Below, piece after piece: positions 29,884-39,735 of a stretch of 64,000 bases of DNA. Numbering within the stretch: the stretch's first letter is position 1; each line of letters opens with the position of its first letter. The position numbers and the translations under genes are program-made. The notes beneath the pieces are model-generated. The model had not been told where the DNA came from, made no database searches, and was given only the letters and a program-made list of their open reading frames with translations. This DNA is from Xanthobacteraceae bacterium (GTDB lineage Bacteria > Pseudomonadota > Alphaproteobacteria > Rhizobiales > Xanthobacteraceae), in assembly GCA_019635585.1 (NCBI GenBank), contig JAHBZE010000001.1:1178001-1242000 (forward strand). Reading direction: 5' to 3'.

Positions 29884-30208
29884 ATCACTTCCCCAGAAAT
29901 CGGCTCGCTCATTTACTTCGCAACGGCGTCAATCGCACTGCCGTTAACCGCCTATATTTTGGGGGGAAGGGACAGGACTGCTGCCCCGTTGACGGCAGGT
30001 CAACGGACCGTACGCATTCGAGAGCGCCAAGGTGTTGGGCAAATATACGCTAAAATTGGCCGATTAGTCCCATATTATGGGCCTTTATTTGGTCACTTCG
30101 GCATTTACAACTCATAAACAGCCGCTATCATTCAGAGGCTGAGGGCAATCTTGCGCGCGGCATCCAGGCCGGCCGACGTTTCACTCGACCGACACAGGGG
30201 GGACAGAC
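29884..30208. other. intergenic region upstream of the MHS transporter
   Basis: About 325 bases with no credible ORF. It contains operator copy 3 (arms 30059-30063 and 30098-30102) and, further left, a G-rich tract (29958-29970). The ATG of the transporter follows GGGGGG. Confidence 0.5.
30055..30107. promoter_or_regulatory. bipartite island operator (GCCGA-N34-TCGGC), copy 3
   Basis: Arms at 30059-30063 and 30098-30102 are separated by exactly 34 bases. The right arm reads CACTTCGGCATTTAC. It lies 107 bases upstream of the MHS-family transporter gene. The spacer contains a second short dyad CCCATATTATGGG (30069-30081). Confidence 0.75.
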
Positions 30209-31504
30209 ATGAGTCAGAAGACAGACGGTGATATTAAGGTGCCTAACAAGGTGGTCGTTGCTGGGTTCATCAGCACGTTCATCGAATGGTACGATTTTCT
30301 TGTTTACGGCACGGTTGCCGCACTCGTATTTAGCCAGCTTTTCTTTCCGAAGCTGGATGCGTTTGCTGGCACACTGGCAGCATTGTCGACATTCACTGTC
30401 GGCTTTATTGCTCGCCCGCTCGGCGGGATCGTCTTTGGCCATTTCGGAGACAAGATTGGTCGCAAGAAGACGCTCATCGTGACGCTGCTAATGATGGCTG
30501 TCGCAACAACCGGTATCGGCCTGCTTCCTACCTACGACCAGATCGGGATTTGGGCACCGATCATGCTCGTCGTTTTCCGCTTCTTCCAAGGCGTTTCAGT
30601 TGGCGGTGAATGGGGTGGCGTGGCTTTGCTGCTCATGGAGAAGGCAGCACCCAGCAAACGTGGATTCATCGGCAGCTGGGCACAAATTGGCGGCTATCTT
30701 GGACCTCTTGTTGGCGCAGGCGTTCTTGCCGTCGTTACTACTTTCACGACGCCGCAGGAGTTTCTTGCATGGGGCTGGCGCATTCCGTTCCTGATCAGCA
30801 TCCTGCTCTTCATACTCGGCCTCTGGGTACGCTTGGTGATGGGCGAGTCTCACGTTTTCGAGAAATCGAAGAAAGCACCTGTGCCGATTGCAAGCCTCTT
30901 CCGTTACGATACGAAGAATGTTTTAGGCATCATGGCCGTTCACGGCGCTCAGTCTCTGACGCTTTACATTGTGATCGTTTTCTTCGCCGGATTCCTAAAG
31001 ACTGGAGCTAGCTTCACGGCGGCACAATCGACTCTATCAGTCGTTGCCTACCTCATCGGCGCGACCGCGGCGTCTATGTTTGGCGGCTGGCTTTCCGACT
31101 ACACAGGCCGCTTCAAAGTAGTAGGCGCAGGTCTTGTGCTGAGCATTCTAATTGCGTTCCCGCTATTCGCTGCAGCGGCAACTGGCAACATATACCTGGT
31201 TATGCTCGTAACATTCACCGCTGGTGTCGCTTGCGGGCTAATCTATGGTCCTGAGCCGGCTTATTTCGGCGAATTGTTCCCAACGCAATATCGATACACC
31301 GGCGTTTCGGTGGGCGTGCAGTTTGGAACATTAGCAGCAGGTTCGACGGCGCCGATAGTTGGTACTTTCCTGCTTCAATGGGCTGGTGGTGGCACTTGGG
31401 CTGTAGCGGCCTATCTCATCGGTTGGCAGATCATCGGTCTCCTCGGGCTAATGGCTCTCGGCGAGACTCGTGGCAAGGCGCTAGAAGAACGACCCGGAGC
31501 GTAA
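30209..31504 (+). CDS. MFS transporter, metabolite:H+ symporter (MHS) family
   Basis: A 431-residue protein with 12 predicted transmembrane helices. Family marks are the N-terminal FIEWYDFLVYGTVAALVF, GHFGDKIGRKKTL between helices 2 and 3, FFQGVSVGGEWGGVALLLMEKAAP, and ELFPTQYRYTGVSVGVQFG late in the protein. MHS members (ShiA, ProP, KgtP) import organic acids, betaines and aromatic acids with protons. As a single gene under the island operator it is the likely uptake system for the growth substrate or a pathway intermediate. Confidence 0.92.
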   Translation: MSQKTDGDIKVPNKVVVAGFISTFIEWYDFLVYGTVAALVFSQLFFPKLDAFAGTLAALSTFTVGFIARPLGGIVFGHFGDKIGRKKTLIVTLLMMAVATTGIGLLPTYDQIGIWAPIMLVVFRFFQGVSVGGEWGGVALLLMEKAAPSKRGFIGSWAQIGGYLGPLVGAGVLAVVTTFTTPQEFLAWGWRIPFLISILLFILGLWVRLVMGESHVFEKSKKAPVPIASLFRYDTKNVLGIMAVHGAQSLTLYIVIVFFAGFLKTGASFTAAQSTLSVVAYLIGATAASMFGGWLSDYTGRFKVVGAGLVLSILIAFPLFAAAATGNIYLVMLVTFTAGVACGLIYGPEPAYFGELFPTQYRYTGVSVGVQFGTLAAGSTAPIVGTFLLQWAGGGTWAVAAYLIGWQIIGLLGLMALGETRGKALEERPGA

Positions 31505-31521
31505 AAACCTCCCGAGCCTTG

Positions 31522-31557
31522 GGCAGCCGCGGATTTTTCGCGGCTGCCTATTTTTTT
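31522..31557 (+). terminator. intrinsic terminator after the MHS transporter
   Basis: A ten-base-pair stem GGCAGCCGCG / CGCGGCTGCC with a seven-base loop (31522-31548) is followed by TATTTTTTT. It serves the transporter gene and separates it from the convergent Mo-reductase fusion gene. Confidence 0.88.
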
Positions 31558-31641
31558 AGGCCACTGCTAATTAAGTTGCGTTACAGCCGACAACGCGGTG
31601 AGCGCTTTCTACTGTCTCAGAATTCCGCAATTACAACTTCG

Positions 31642-34600
31642 CTAAGCGTCCAACACGACATCCGTTGCGGGAGCACCCACACAGGTCAGGCACACTCCAT
31701 CATCCTCGAGTTCGACATCTGCGGCGTGCCGCACCATGCCGTCGATCACTCTAGTCGCGCAGCTTTCACACTGCCCCACCCGACAGCCGCTCGGAAGTGA
31801 CAATCCTGATTTCTCAGCCAAAGCCAATAGGGACCCATCTTCAGGTTTCCAGGTTAGCGTCTTACCGGATCGGGCAAAAGTAACTTCGCGCGGGACTAGA
31901 TCGCCAGCTACCGCTTTCGGAGGCGAAATAAAGCGCTCACTGAAGATTTCGAATTTGGGCACCCCTTTCGAACGAAGCTCGTCGGTAACGCCTTTTATCA
32001 TCGCGCCAACTCCACAAATGTAGAAACGCGCGCGAGCATCGAGAAGTGATTCATCAACATGTGAAATGGAGAATCTTCCCTTACCGCTCCAATTGACACC
32101 AAACGGGATTGGATCTCCGTCCTCAATGAACAGCCGAATTTCAAGATCAGCGCGAGCTTTTGCTAGCTCACTGAGTTCTTCGAGGAATGCTACGCTACTC
32201 GCATCACGGCAGTAATATAAGAGCACAATGCGAGGCGGCGACCCTGGAACAAACCGGCGCAACGACCGCAGATAAGAAATAAATGGGGTAATACCAATTC
32301 CGCCGGCGATCATTACCACGGGAAATTCATTTACAAGCGGAACGATAAATGAGCCAGATGGTGAACTCAGGTTGACTTTATCACCCGGCCCCAACTGGTC
32401 GACAACTACTGTCGAAACTACGCCGCTCTCAACGCGTCGCACTGCGATGCTGTAAGCATCCTGATGGTTATTACGTGACGTTAGCGAATAAGATCTGCGG
32501 CCATTCGCAATTTCAAACGAGACAAACTGTCCGGGGAGAAAGCCCGGCAACAATTTATCGTCAACTGCTGCTACGGTGAGAGCAACCGTATCCTCCGTCA
32601 GTTTGCCCTTTTCAATAACCCGAAATGCTTTGCTGCCAGGCCAAAATGCTGCAGCTTCAAGTTTTTGCACGCGGCAGCGAGTTGAGCGCAGTGGGAGGCT
32701 GCCGCTGATGGGATCTCGTACTTCATCGGGGATAACCTGATTGTACGTTGATGCTCTTGATGTATGAGTGGTTCCCAAATCACTGAGGCCAAGATCATTT
32801 GCGGGCTCCCACCACCCGTAGTCGCTTGCCAAAGTCTCGGGCCCCACTGTTTCGCTAACGGAAGCTCGCGCCTGAAATTCACCGCGACCGGTAGTCACAA
32901 GCAGCCAGTTTCCATCAACAATTCCATACCGTGACGCTGTTATCGGATTGATCGTCACAACAGGATCTGGATGGCGAGAGCGCAAACTCTTAATCGCTCG
33001 ATGCTGGCTATGACAGAAATAGCCGTTGTTAACTGAGAACAGTACAATCGGAAATTCGTCCGATTGAACAAACGGAGACACATACTGGGGAACGGGAGAG
33101 TATCCATGCCTTAGCAGCTTTTCCGAGTACAGCTCCACCCGCTTTGTTTCTGTGCTAAAACCGTTGGACTTGTATTTCTGAAACTCTTTTTTTAGACGAA
33201 GTTTCGCGGCTCCTCCGCCGGCTTTTAGATCTCGTACAGTCAGTCCCAAAGAGCCAAGGATGTAATCATAGCCTGCTTCAATATCACCATCGAAGAAGTC
33301 GCTTCCTAAACCCACTCTTGTGGCAAGCTCGAAGACGATTTCGGTATCGGATTTTGCTTCACCCAACCTTGGAAGCATTTTTGGGCGATACTGAATGTGC
33401 TCCTGAGCTTCGTGCGAAATTTCAAACCCAATACGCAACGCATCATTTTCCCAAGGAACGCTGACGGGAAGCACAATGTCGGCTAGTTGCGCCGTTGGAT
33501 TCATGAAGATGTCGCAGTGAACAAAGAAATCGAGCGCTTTAAGCGCTTCGGTACCGCGATCGCGGTTCGGCTGTGACACAAGCAGATTAGCACCGAAACT
33601 AAACAATGCTCTTATTGGATAAGGTTTTCGCTCCAAAACGGCGTCGTATAAATCGCCTGCTGTAATCCAGCCTTCCGCGGGTGGGCCTAACGGCCGCTCC
33701 TTAAGACCTAGCGCCTTAGCTCTCGCCTCAACTGGAATCATTGAGATGTCGTGAAGCTTAGGCACCGGATGAGCCGCATGGCGTACGTTGCCTCCCGGCT
33801 TGTCAAATGAATCTGTCAGCGCATAGAGGGTCGCAATCGAGCGTTCGGTTTGAGTTGCATTTGTATGTTGCCCGACACCAGTCCAAGCGTGATAGGCAAT
33901 AGCGTTGGCAGCGCCCATCATCTTTGCAAGTGACGCAATGTCAGCAGGTTTCACTCCGCAGATGCTGCCAGCAGTTTCGGAATCGAACGGCTTCAGCGCA
34001 TCGACAAATCTCGCAAATGCCGTCCGACAAGCAACGATCCCGTTAACTGTCTGAACTGGCTTTACGCCCAAAACTTCAAAAAACGATTCATCGGCCTCAT
34101 CTGGAGTTCCGAGCTTTTGCTTGGCATCAATCCAAACTAGATAATCTTCAGGCTCACCAATTTCCCCTACTTCGCGCGCTCGGAGAAACTTTCCATTGTC
34201 TTCGCGTATCAGAAAGGGAGCATTCGTATGCTTCGTTATGAAGTTCTTATTTACTAGTTGCCCCGAGATCATTTCACGCGCGACCGCCATGGCTAATGCG
34301 CCATCTGTTCCTGGATTCACAGGAAGCCACAGATCTGCGATGGCTGTCATTGCAGTTTTACGCGGATCGATAATGACAAGCTGCGCGCCTCTGGCTTTCG
34401 CTGCTGTAATCGCTTCAGCCTGCGCGAGCCACACGTTGGAAGGATTGTGGCCCCACAGTATGATCAAGTCAGCATTGCGATAATCTGCAGTCGGAGTGGC
34501 GCAGCCAAATGTGAATACATGCGCGAAATCTTTGTGCCAGTTGCAAAGCTCCGTGGCATAAACAGTGTTTGGGCTGCCGAATTTTCTAATGAACCGCCAA

Positions 34601-34980
34601 ATCCATTCGTGAGCGTCGGATATCGACGACGACGACGGCGAGGTCACGCCAAATGCTACGGCCTCGGGACCGGACTCCTCCTTTATACTCAACAATCTAC
34701 TGGAAATTGTACTTAGGGCTTCTTCCCAAGAAATAGGCTGGAATTGAGGATCTTTTTCGCCTTTGGGTGTGGTACGGCGCAGCGGCGTCGTAAGCCTGCG
34801 AGCAGAATGCGCGATCTCGGGAGCGGCTCTACCTTTCAGACATGTAGCCTTGCCGGTCGGATGAGAAGGATCGTTTCTTACATCGATCAATCGGCCATCT
34901 TCGATCGTATTAATCGTGCCGCAGCGCGATCTACAAAGCGTGCAGTAGCCAGCGATTTCGCTTCTTGACAAAACTGTCAC
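31642..34980 (-). CDS. molybdopterin oxidoreductase fused to FNR-type reductase and [2Fe-2S] ferredoxin
   Basis: A 1112-residue three-module protein beginning at GTG 34980. Residues 1-790 are a DMSO-reductase-superfamily subunit with a [4Fe-4S] motif (Cys13, 16, 20, 47), likely Mo ligand Cys146 (TELCNWHKD), and a dinucleotide-binding domain near the end. Residues about 795-1020 are a ferredoxin-NADP reductase module with the flavin motif RRSYSLTS and the nucleotide motif MIAGGIGITPFISYLR. The last 80 residues are a plant-type [2Fe-2S] ferredoxin (GCRVGQCESC with a later CLTC). One chain could thus pass electrons between NAD(P)H and Mo. There is no signal peptide, so it is cytoplasmic. The substrate is unknown. 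It is the last gene of the LLM/hydantoinase operon. Confidence 0.88.
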   Translation of the reverse strand: MTVLSRSEIAGYCTLCRSRCGTINTIEDGRLIDVRNDPSHPTGKATCLKGRAAPEIAHSARRLTTPLRRTTPKGEKDPQFQPISWEEALSTISSRLLSIKEESGPEAVAFGVTSPSSSSISDAHEWIWRFIRKFGSPNTVYATELCNWHKDFAHVFTFGCATPTADYRNADLIILWGHNPSNVWLAQAEAITAAKARGAQLVIIDPRKTAMTAIADLWLPVNPGTDGALAMAVAREMISGQLVNKNFITKHTNAPFLIREDNGKFLRAREVGEIGEPEDYLVWIDAKQKLGTPDEADESFFEVLGVKPVQTVNGIVACRTAFARFVDALKPFDSETAGSICGVKPADIASLAKMMGAANAIAYHAWTGVGQHTNATQTERSIATLYALTDSFDKPGGNVRHAAHPVPKLHDISMIPVEARAKALGLKERPLGPPAEGWITAGDLYDAVLERKPYPIRALFSFGANLLVSQPNRDRGTEALKALDFFVHCDIFMNPTAQLADIVLPVSVPWENDALRIGFEISHEAQEHIQYRPKMLPRLGEAKSDTEIVFELATRVGLGSDFFDGDIEAGYDYILGSLGLTVRDLKAGGGAAKLRLKKEFQKYKSNGFSTETKRVELYSEKLLRHGYSPVPQYVSPFVQSDEFPIVLFSVNNGYFCHSQHRAIKSLRSRHPDPVVTINPITASRYGIVDGNWLLVTTGRGEFQARASVSETVGPETLASDYGWWEPANDLGLSDLGTTHTSRASTYNQVIPDEVRDPISGSLPLRSTRCRVQKLEAAAFWPGSKAFRVIEKGKLTEDTVALTVAAVDDKLLPGFLPGQFVSFEIANGRRSYSLTSRNNHQDAYSIAVRRVESGVVSTVVVDQLGPGDKVNLSSPSGSFIVPLVNEFPVVMIAGGIGITPFISYLRSLRRFVPGSPPRIVLLYYCRDASSVAFLEELSELAKARADLEIRLFIEDGDPIPFGVNWSGKGRFSISHVDESLLDARARFYICGVGAMIKGVTDELRSKGVPKFEIFSERFISPPKAVAGDLVPREVTFARSGKTLTWKPEDGSLLALAEKSGLSLPSGCRVGQCESCATRVIDGMVRHAADVELEDDGVCLTCVGAPATDVVLDA

Positions 34981-35034
34981 TCCTCACCGCAACCTCATGA
35001 CCCGTTCCACGGTTGGCGCCCGCTTAAAGCGACG

Positions 35035-35553
35035 CTAGGTTCCTGGAAGCCATCCGATCATCTCGATAGTTAGCTCTTTCGCCGTAACTACCATTTCGAC
35101 CAAAACTGGAACGCCATTTGGAAGGGAGACTGCACGCGTTACACGAGTAGTTTCAATTGAGCCGAATAGTCGAGTAAGCAGTTGGAATGCTGGAGCGCTT
35201 ACAAGTTCAAGATCAACCTCATCGTTGGCGGATGCAACAATGACATGCGCTTCAATCACTCTATCCACGCGGTCGAGGTCACCTAGAATTTTCTCTGCAG
35301 ACGAGAGCAGATTAAGTGTGGCGCCAATTAGAATGGTAGATGCGCGCTCATTGCTAAAGTCCGTACCAACATGCCCAACAAAGGCCGGCTTGTTGCCAAC
35401 CCTAAGAGGACCGTGTCCCGAAAAGAAAACAAATTCACCTGTCCACACCGCGGGGAGATAGTTACCCAGCGGCGTGACAGGCGGAGGTAAAACCAATCCA
35501 AGTTCAGCTAACTCTTTGGACACGGCAGTTTTCGATTTCACGAGAGTCACCAT
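35035..35553 (-). CDS. RidA-family protein, long YjgF type
   Basis: A 172-residue member of the YjgF/RidA fold with the blocks ELGLVLPPPVTPLGNYLPAVWTGEFVFFSGHGPLR, GKVGTDF-like GHVGTDFSNERA, and LGDLDRVDRVIEAHVIVAS. The usual arginine in the active-site HxRxxVG stretch reads TTRVTRAVSLPNG here, so it is diverged. It probably clears or hydrolyses an enamine/imine intermediate. It sits 18 bases from the next RidA gene within one operon. Confidence 0.8.
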   Translation of the reverse strand: MVTLVKSKTAVSKELAELGLVLPPPVTPLGNYLPAVWTGEFVFFSGHGPLRVGNKPAFVGHVGTDFSNERASTILIGATLNLLSSAEKILGDLDRVDRVIEAHVIVASANDEVDLELVSAPAFQLLTRLFGSIETTRVTRAVSLPNGVPVLVEMVVTAKELTIEMIGWLPGT

Positions 35554-35571
35554 TGTGTCCGAAGGCTAGCT

Positions 35572-35958
35572 CTAACTCTTTGCAACCGCCATCACTTCCA
35601 TTTCGAATAGTTGGTCTGCAGTAGAAAGAGCAGTAACGACAAAGAACGAACTCACGGGCGGTTTAGTCGGAAAATATTTCGCGCGCGCTTCCATAATTCG
35701 CGGTCGAAAAAGAATGTTTGTCGCGAACATCGTAATTTTCACGACATCGTCGAATCCGAGGCCGCAAGAAGCGAGTGAGTGCTTCACATTTTCATACACA
35801 CACTCGACCTGAGCATCGATATCGCCCCGACCAACTATCTGTCCGTCCGGCCCATGGGAAACCAATCCCGCAGTCCATACAAAATCACCTGTACGAACTA
35901 CATGCGAATACCCCTTAGCCGGATAGATTTGGGGTACGATCACTGGCGTTTTTTCCAT
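35572..35958 (-). CDS. RidA-family protein
   Basis: A 128-residue protein of typical RidA length, with YSHVVRTGDFVWTAGLVSHGPDG, DIDAQVECVYENVKHSLASCGLGFDDVVKITMF and VSSFFVVTALSTADQLFEMEVMAV. The usual C-terminal R-x-x-x-x motif before the acidic end is replaced by PVSSFFVVTAL, so it belongs to a non-canonical subgroup. It lies between hydantoinase B and the long RidA gene. Confidence 0.85.
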   Translation of the reverse strand: MEKTPVIVPQIYPAKGYSHVVRTGDFVWTAGLVSHGPDGQIVGRGDIDAQVECVYENVKHSLASCGLGFDDVVKITMFATNILFRPRIMEARAKYFPTKPPVSSFFVVTALSTADQLFEMEVMAVAKS

Positions 35959-35997
35959 CGCATCGCTCCTTTATTTCACGCTGAAATAGTCCATCAA

Positions 35998-37611
35998 TTA
36001 CTTCGTTGAGTACCCTTCAGTGCTGTCACGCTCACGAAGCTGACCACTTCGCTCATTCTTTGAACCAAAGCCGCCGCCACCCGGCAGTCCGAGTTCGAGG
36101 ACGTCGTTCGTTTCGAGAGTAATGAGACTTTTTGGCTCGGTGATTGTAACGCCATTTTTCTTCACGAAGCCAGGACGACCAGGCTCGCCACCGAAAAGAC
36201 CAACTGCCGGAAACTTAGTACGGTCAGTCAAGAGCGAGACCGCCAACGGAGCTTCTGAAATCGACTCGATTGCAATATCCTGACCAAGACCGCCCCTTTG
36301 CCGCCCTGCTCCGCCAGAGTTGTCGGCGAGTCGTTTATACTTAAAGCGAAGTGGAGCTAGGTTTTCAGTGATCTCCACTGGAGAGACAGAGATATTGCTG
36401 GGGAAACTCGTGGATGACATACCGTCCCCCCAACTTGTGGCTCCTGTGCCTCCGTTGAAGAAGAGCACACTTGTAGAGCCGCGTTGCTTTTCTGTTTGGG
36501 GTGCCTTGAACACTATACTCCAAAGCGGTGTGCCGCTTTCTGCGGGTACTTTGTCGGGCATTGCCTTTGCTAGTGCCTGATAGATCGCTCCCGGCAGCAA
36601 GTGACCCGTGAGGTGGCGAGCACCAACAGCAGCAGGCGGCACGGCGTTCACGATGCAACCCAAAGGAGCTCGGACCTCAAAGCAGGTCATTAGCCCTTCA
36701 TTATTTGGAATGTGAGGAACTAAAAGAGATTTGAATGGGTAAACCGTGAAAGCAAATGTATGGTTGAATACGGCATTAATGCCGCGTTTGCATTGCGGTG
36801 ATGTTCCGGCGTAGTCCGCAATGATTTTTCCGTCGCGTATTTCTAGGGCGACTTTGATAATCAACGGCTCATCCCATCCGTCCGCGCGGGTCTCGCCGTG
36901 GTATATTCCCTCGGGAATTTGTTTGATTGCATCAGCCATGGCACGACGGGAGGCCTCATGGATTGTTTGAGCAAGGCCGGTAAGATCGTCGAGACCAATT
37001 TCCTCCATAAACTCAATCAGCTTACGGGACATCACATCCGTAGCAGACAGCTGCGCACGAATGTCTCCAATCACCTGATCTGAGTTACGAACGTTTGTTT
37101 CGATAATGCGATGCACATCCTCGTTGAGTTTGCCCTCTTGGATGTACTTAACAACTGGAACCCACAAACCCTCTTCGTGGACTTCCGATGCATCGGCTGA
37201 CCATTGACGACCGCCGATATCTGACATGTGAGCAGTAATGCAAGTAAACGCCACAATCTTTCCATTGCGGAATACAGGCATCGCAACATTGAAATCGGGG
37301 AGATGGCCTGTTCCGATCCATGGATCGTTGGTGATCAGAACATCACCTTGTTTCAACTGATCTTTTGGAATTCGCTTGAGCATCTCGCGCAATGTGCGAG
37401 GCATCGATCCAATAAATCCCGGGACACTAATCGTTGATTGCGCTAGCGAGTGACCTTCTGCATCCAAGAGAACACATGCGAAGTCGTTAGACTCTCGCAC
37501 GACCGTCGAGAATGAAGTACGCACCAAAGCGACCGCGGCCTCATCCACTATCGAAACTAGGCGCGCCCAGCAGATTTCTGTCTCGATCGCATCAAATGTT
37601 TTAGGAGCCAT
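35998..37611 (-). CDS. hydantoinase/oxoprolinase B-type subunit
   Basis: A 537-residue HyuB-family protein (NDPWIGTGHLPDFNVAMPVF, HMSDIGGRQWSADASEVHEEGLWVPVVK, NSGGAGRQRGGLGQ, LPGGGGFG near the C-terminus). With HyuA it forms an ATP-dependent amidohydrolase acting on cyclic amides: hydantoins, 5-oxoproline, caprolactam and other lactams. The start ATG lies three bases from the hyuA stop. Linkage to a reductase, RidA proteins and an amidase points to a lactam formed in the pathway. Acetone-carboxylase-type function is less likely because the gamma subunit is absent. Confidence 0.92.
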   Translation of the reverse strand: MAPKTFDAIETEICWARLVSIVDEAAVALVRTSFSTVVRESNDFACVLLDAEGHSLAQSTISVPGFIGSMPRTLREMLKRIPKDQLKQGDVLITNDPWIGTGHLPDFNVAMPVFRNGKIVAFTCITAHMSDIGGRQWSADASEVHEEGLWVPVVKYIQEGKLNEDVHRIIETNVRNSDQVIGDIRAQLSATDVMSRKLIEFMEEIGLDDLTGLAQTIHEASRRAMADAIKQIPEGIYHGETRADGWDEPLIIKVALEIRDGKIIADYAGTSPQCKRGINAVFNHTFAFTVYPFKSLLVPHIPNNEGLMTCFEVRAPLGCIVNAVPPAAVGARHLTGHLLPGAIYQALAKAMPDKVPAESGTPLWSIVFKAPQTEKQRGSTSVLFFNGGTGATSWGDGMSSTSFPSNISVSPVEITENLAPLRFKYKRLADNSGGAGRQRGGLGQDIAIESISEAPLAVSLLTDRTKFPAVGLFGGEPGRPGFVKKNGVTITEPKSLITLETNDVLELGLPGGGGFGSKNERSGQLRERDSTEGYSTK

Positions 37612-37614
37612 TTC

Positions 37615-39735
37615 CTATTTCCCGCTATTGACCGAACCGAGCTTGATCACAAGGTTACGAAGATGATCGACTGATAGCTTGTCGTCTGGACCAACAATGA
37701 CCGTTGACTCCCGTTGCTCCACCACTGCGGGCCCGGTAGCTTCGAATCCGACTGGAAGATAGCGGTGATCTAGAACTGGCACTTCTTCATATCGGCCAAG
37801 CTCGCTAACGTAAATTTTGCGTCTTCCACGTTCGCGCGACCCGCCATCTTCCAATGCAGCAGTCGCGCTGACGAAATCGAACTGACCAAGAGGGCACATT
37901 GCCGTAAGCCGAAGGTTCAGTACTTCCATCGGAATATCTTCAATTGCTCGGCCGAATAGCTGCCGGTAGTCCGCAAAGAATTGCTCGCGCACTTTCGACT
38001 TCACGTCTCCCGCAAAATTTCCATCGAGATCAACGTTTAGCTCATGGCCTTGGCCGATATAGCGAACGTCGAGACTATGCTTGTATTCAATCGCATCCTT
38101 AGCACCGCCGGCAGCCACCAAAACTTCCGCGGCCTTCTTTTTTAGTTCGACGAACTGCTTGCTTACGTCAGACCAATCCACATCGTTCAGTGGCTGGAAT
38201 CTCGTTTTTGCTAAATCTATCGAAAGAGGTGCAAGAAGTAGCCCGAGCGCTGAAAACACGCCTGCGCTGAGAGGCACGACCAGAGTGCCGATCCCCAAAA
38301 GGCGAGCAATTTCGCGCGCATGGATCGGGCCTGCACCACCGAACGCGATCAACATAGATTTTCGCGGATCTTTGCCCTTCTCAGCGACGTGGATTTTCGC
38401 CGAGTTAGCCATATTCTCGTTCACAATGCGGAAAATACCGCTTGCCGCTTCCTCCGCCGAAATACCGAGAGGCTTGCCAACCCGAGAACTAATAACGGAC
38501 TCAGCCTTTGATTTGTTCAGCTGCATCCGGCCGCCATTGAAGAAGTCCGGGTTCAGGTAACCTAAGATCAGGTTAGCGTCGGTAACAGTAGGCTCCTCGC
38601 CGCCAATATCATAACAAGCTGGACCTGGCTTCGAGCTTGCGCTGTCAGGTCCTACTTTCAGAAGTCCCATTGCATCAACACGCGCAATACTTCCGCCGCC
38701 TGCGCCAATCTCGATAAGATCAACAATCGGAAGGCGCACTGGGAACCCGCTCGCTTTCTTAAAACGATCGGCCCGCGCTGTGTCGAACTCGAAGGTGATG
38801 CTTGGTTCGCCACGTGTAACCAAACATGTTTTTGCAGTCGTGCCGCCCATATCAAATGAAATTAGATCGGGCTGCTTCATCAAAGTACCGAACTTCGCCG
38901 CGGCAATCGCACCGGCAGCAGGACCAGATTCCAGCAGTCGAATTGGAACCCGTTCTGCCTCCTGCGTATCCAAAATGCCGCCATTAGACTGCATGATATG
39001 CAATCTTGCCGGCAGACCAATTTTCATCATTTCATTTTCGAGAGACCTGAAGTAGCTGCCAATAAAAGGCTTTACGTAAGCGTTCAGAACTGTCGATGAG
39101 AGTCGCTCGAATTCGCGAATTTCTGGCGCGACTTCAGATGACAACGAGATCATAATATCAGGAGCGACTTCGCTGAAAATCCGCTCGATCGCCTTCTCAT
39201 GCGAATCATTGCGGTATGAATGCAAGAGACAAATTGCAAGCGACTTGATCCCCTGCTTCTTAAGGGACTGCGCAAGCTCACGAACTTGCTTTTCATCAAT
39301 TGGCGTGACGGTAAGACCGTCCGCGCCAACGCGCTCGTCCACTTCAAAACGCAAATGCCGAGGAACAATGGGCTCCGGATAGCGAGCAGTAAGATCGTAA
39401 AGATCGTACCTGCCCTCGCGACGCATCTCGAGTACGTCGCGAAATCCCGTCGTCGTAATAAGAGCGGTCGGAAGTCCTTTTCTTTCGATAACGAGGTTCG
39501 TTACGAGTGTGGTTGCTCCGCAAACGACATCTGCAACCTGCTCAGCCTTGGCAGACCGCGCTTCTAGCAAGGCTTTAAGACCACGGATAATAGGTGCGCC
39601 AGGTTCGCTCGCATTCGTCAATTCCTTGCGAACATCCATGTGCCCCGTTGTCTCGTCGTAAAGGACGAGATCCGTGAACGTGCCGCCAATGTCGAAGCTA
39701 AAGCGGTAACGGCTATCTTTTGCGGAGCTGACCAT
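37615..39735 (-). CDS. hydantoinase/oxoprolinase A-type subunit
   Basis: A 706-residue HyuA-family ATPase starting at MVSSAKDSRYRFSFDIGGTFTD; an in-frame upstream extension overlaps the next gene and is not used. The ASKHA nucleotide-binding marks are FDIGGTFTDLVLYDE at the N-terminus, ISFDMGGTTAKTCLV and IEIGAGGGSIARVD in the middle, and AFGGAGPIHAREIARLLGI. It uses ATP to activate the cyclic amide for ring opening with HyuB. Its ATG overlaps the stop of the LLM oxidoreductase gene by one base (TAATG), giving translational coupling to that enzyme. Confidence 0.93.
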   Translation of the reverse strand: MVSSAKDSRYRFSFDIGGTFTDLVLYDETTGHMDVRKELTNASEPGAPIIRGLKALLEARSAKAEQVADVVCGATTLVTNLVIERKGLPTALITTTGFRDVLEMRREGRYDLYDLTARYPEPIVPRHLRFEVDERVGADGLTVTPIDEKQVRELAQSLKKQGIKSLAICLLHSYRNDSHEKAIERIFSEVAPDIMISLSSEVAPEIREFERLSSTVLNAYVKPFIGSYFRSLENEMMKIGLPARLHIMQSNGGILDTQEAERVPIRLLESGPAAGAIAAAKFGTLMKQPDLISFDMGGTTAKTCLVTRGEPSITFEFDTARADRFKKASGFPVRLPIVDLIEIGAGGGSIARVDAMGLLKVGPDSASSKPGPACYDIGGEEPTVTDANLILGYLNPDFFNGGRMQLNKSKAESVISSRVGKPLGISAEEAASGIFRIVNENMANSAKIHVAEKGKDPRKSMLIAFGGAGPIHAREIARLLGIGTLVVPLSAGVFSALGLLLAPLSIDLAKTRFQPLNDVDWSDVSKQFVELKKKAAEVLVAAGGAKDAIEYKHSLDVRYIGQGHELNVDLDGNFAGDVKSKVREQFFADYRQLFGRAIEDIPMEVLNLRLTAMCPLGQFDFVSATAALEDGGSRERGRRKIYVSELGRYEEVPVLDHRYLPVGFEATGPAVVEQRESTVIVGPDDKLSVDHLRNLVIKLGSVNSGK

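Noticed and set aside
35998-39735. Acetone carboxylase alpha/beta subunits
   Set aside because: The gamma subunit is absent and the sequences and neighbours fit the hydantoinase/oxoprolinase pair.
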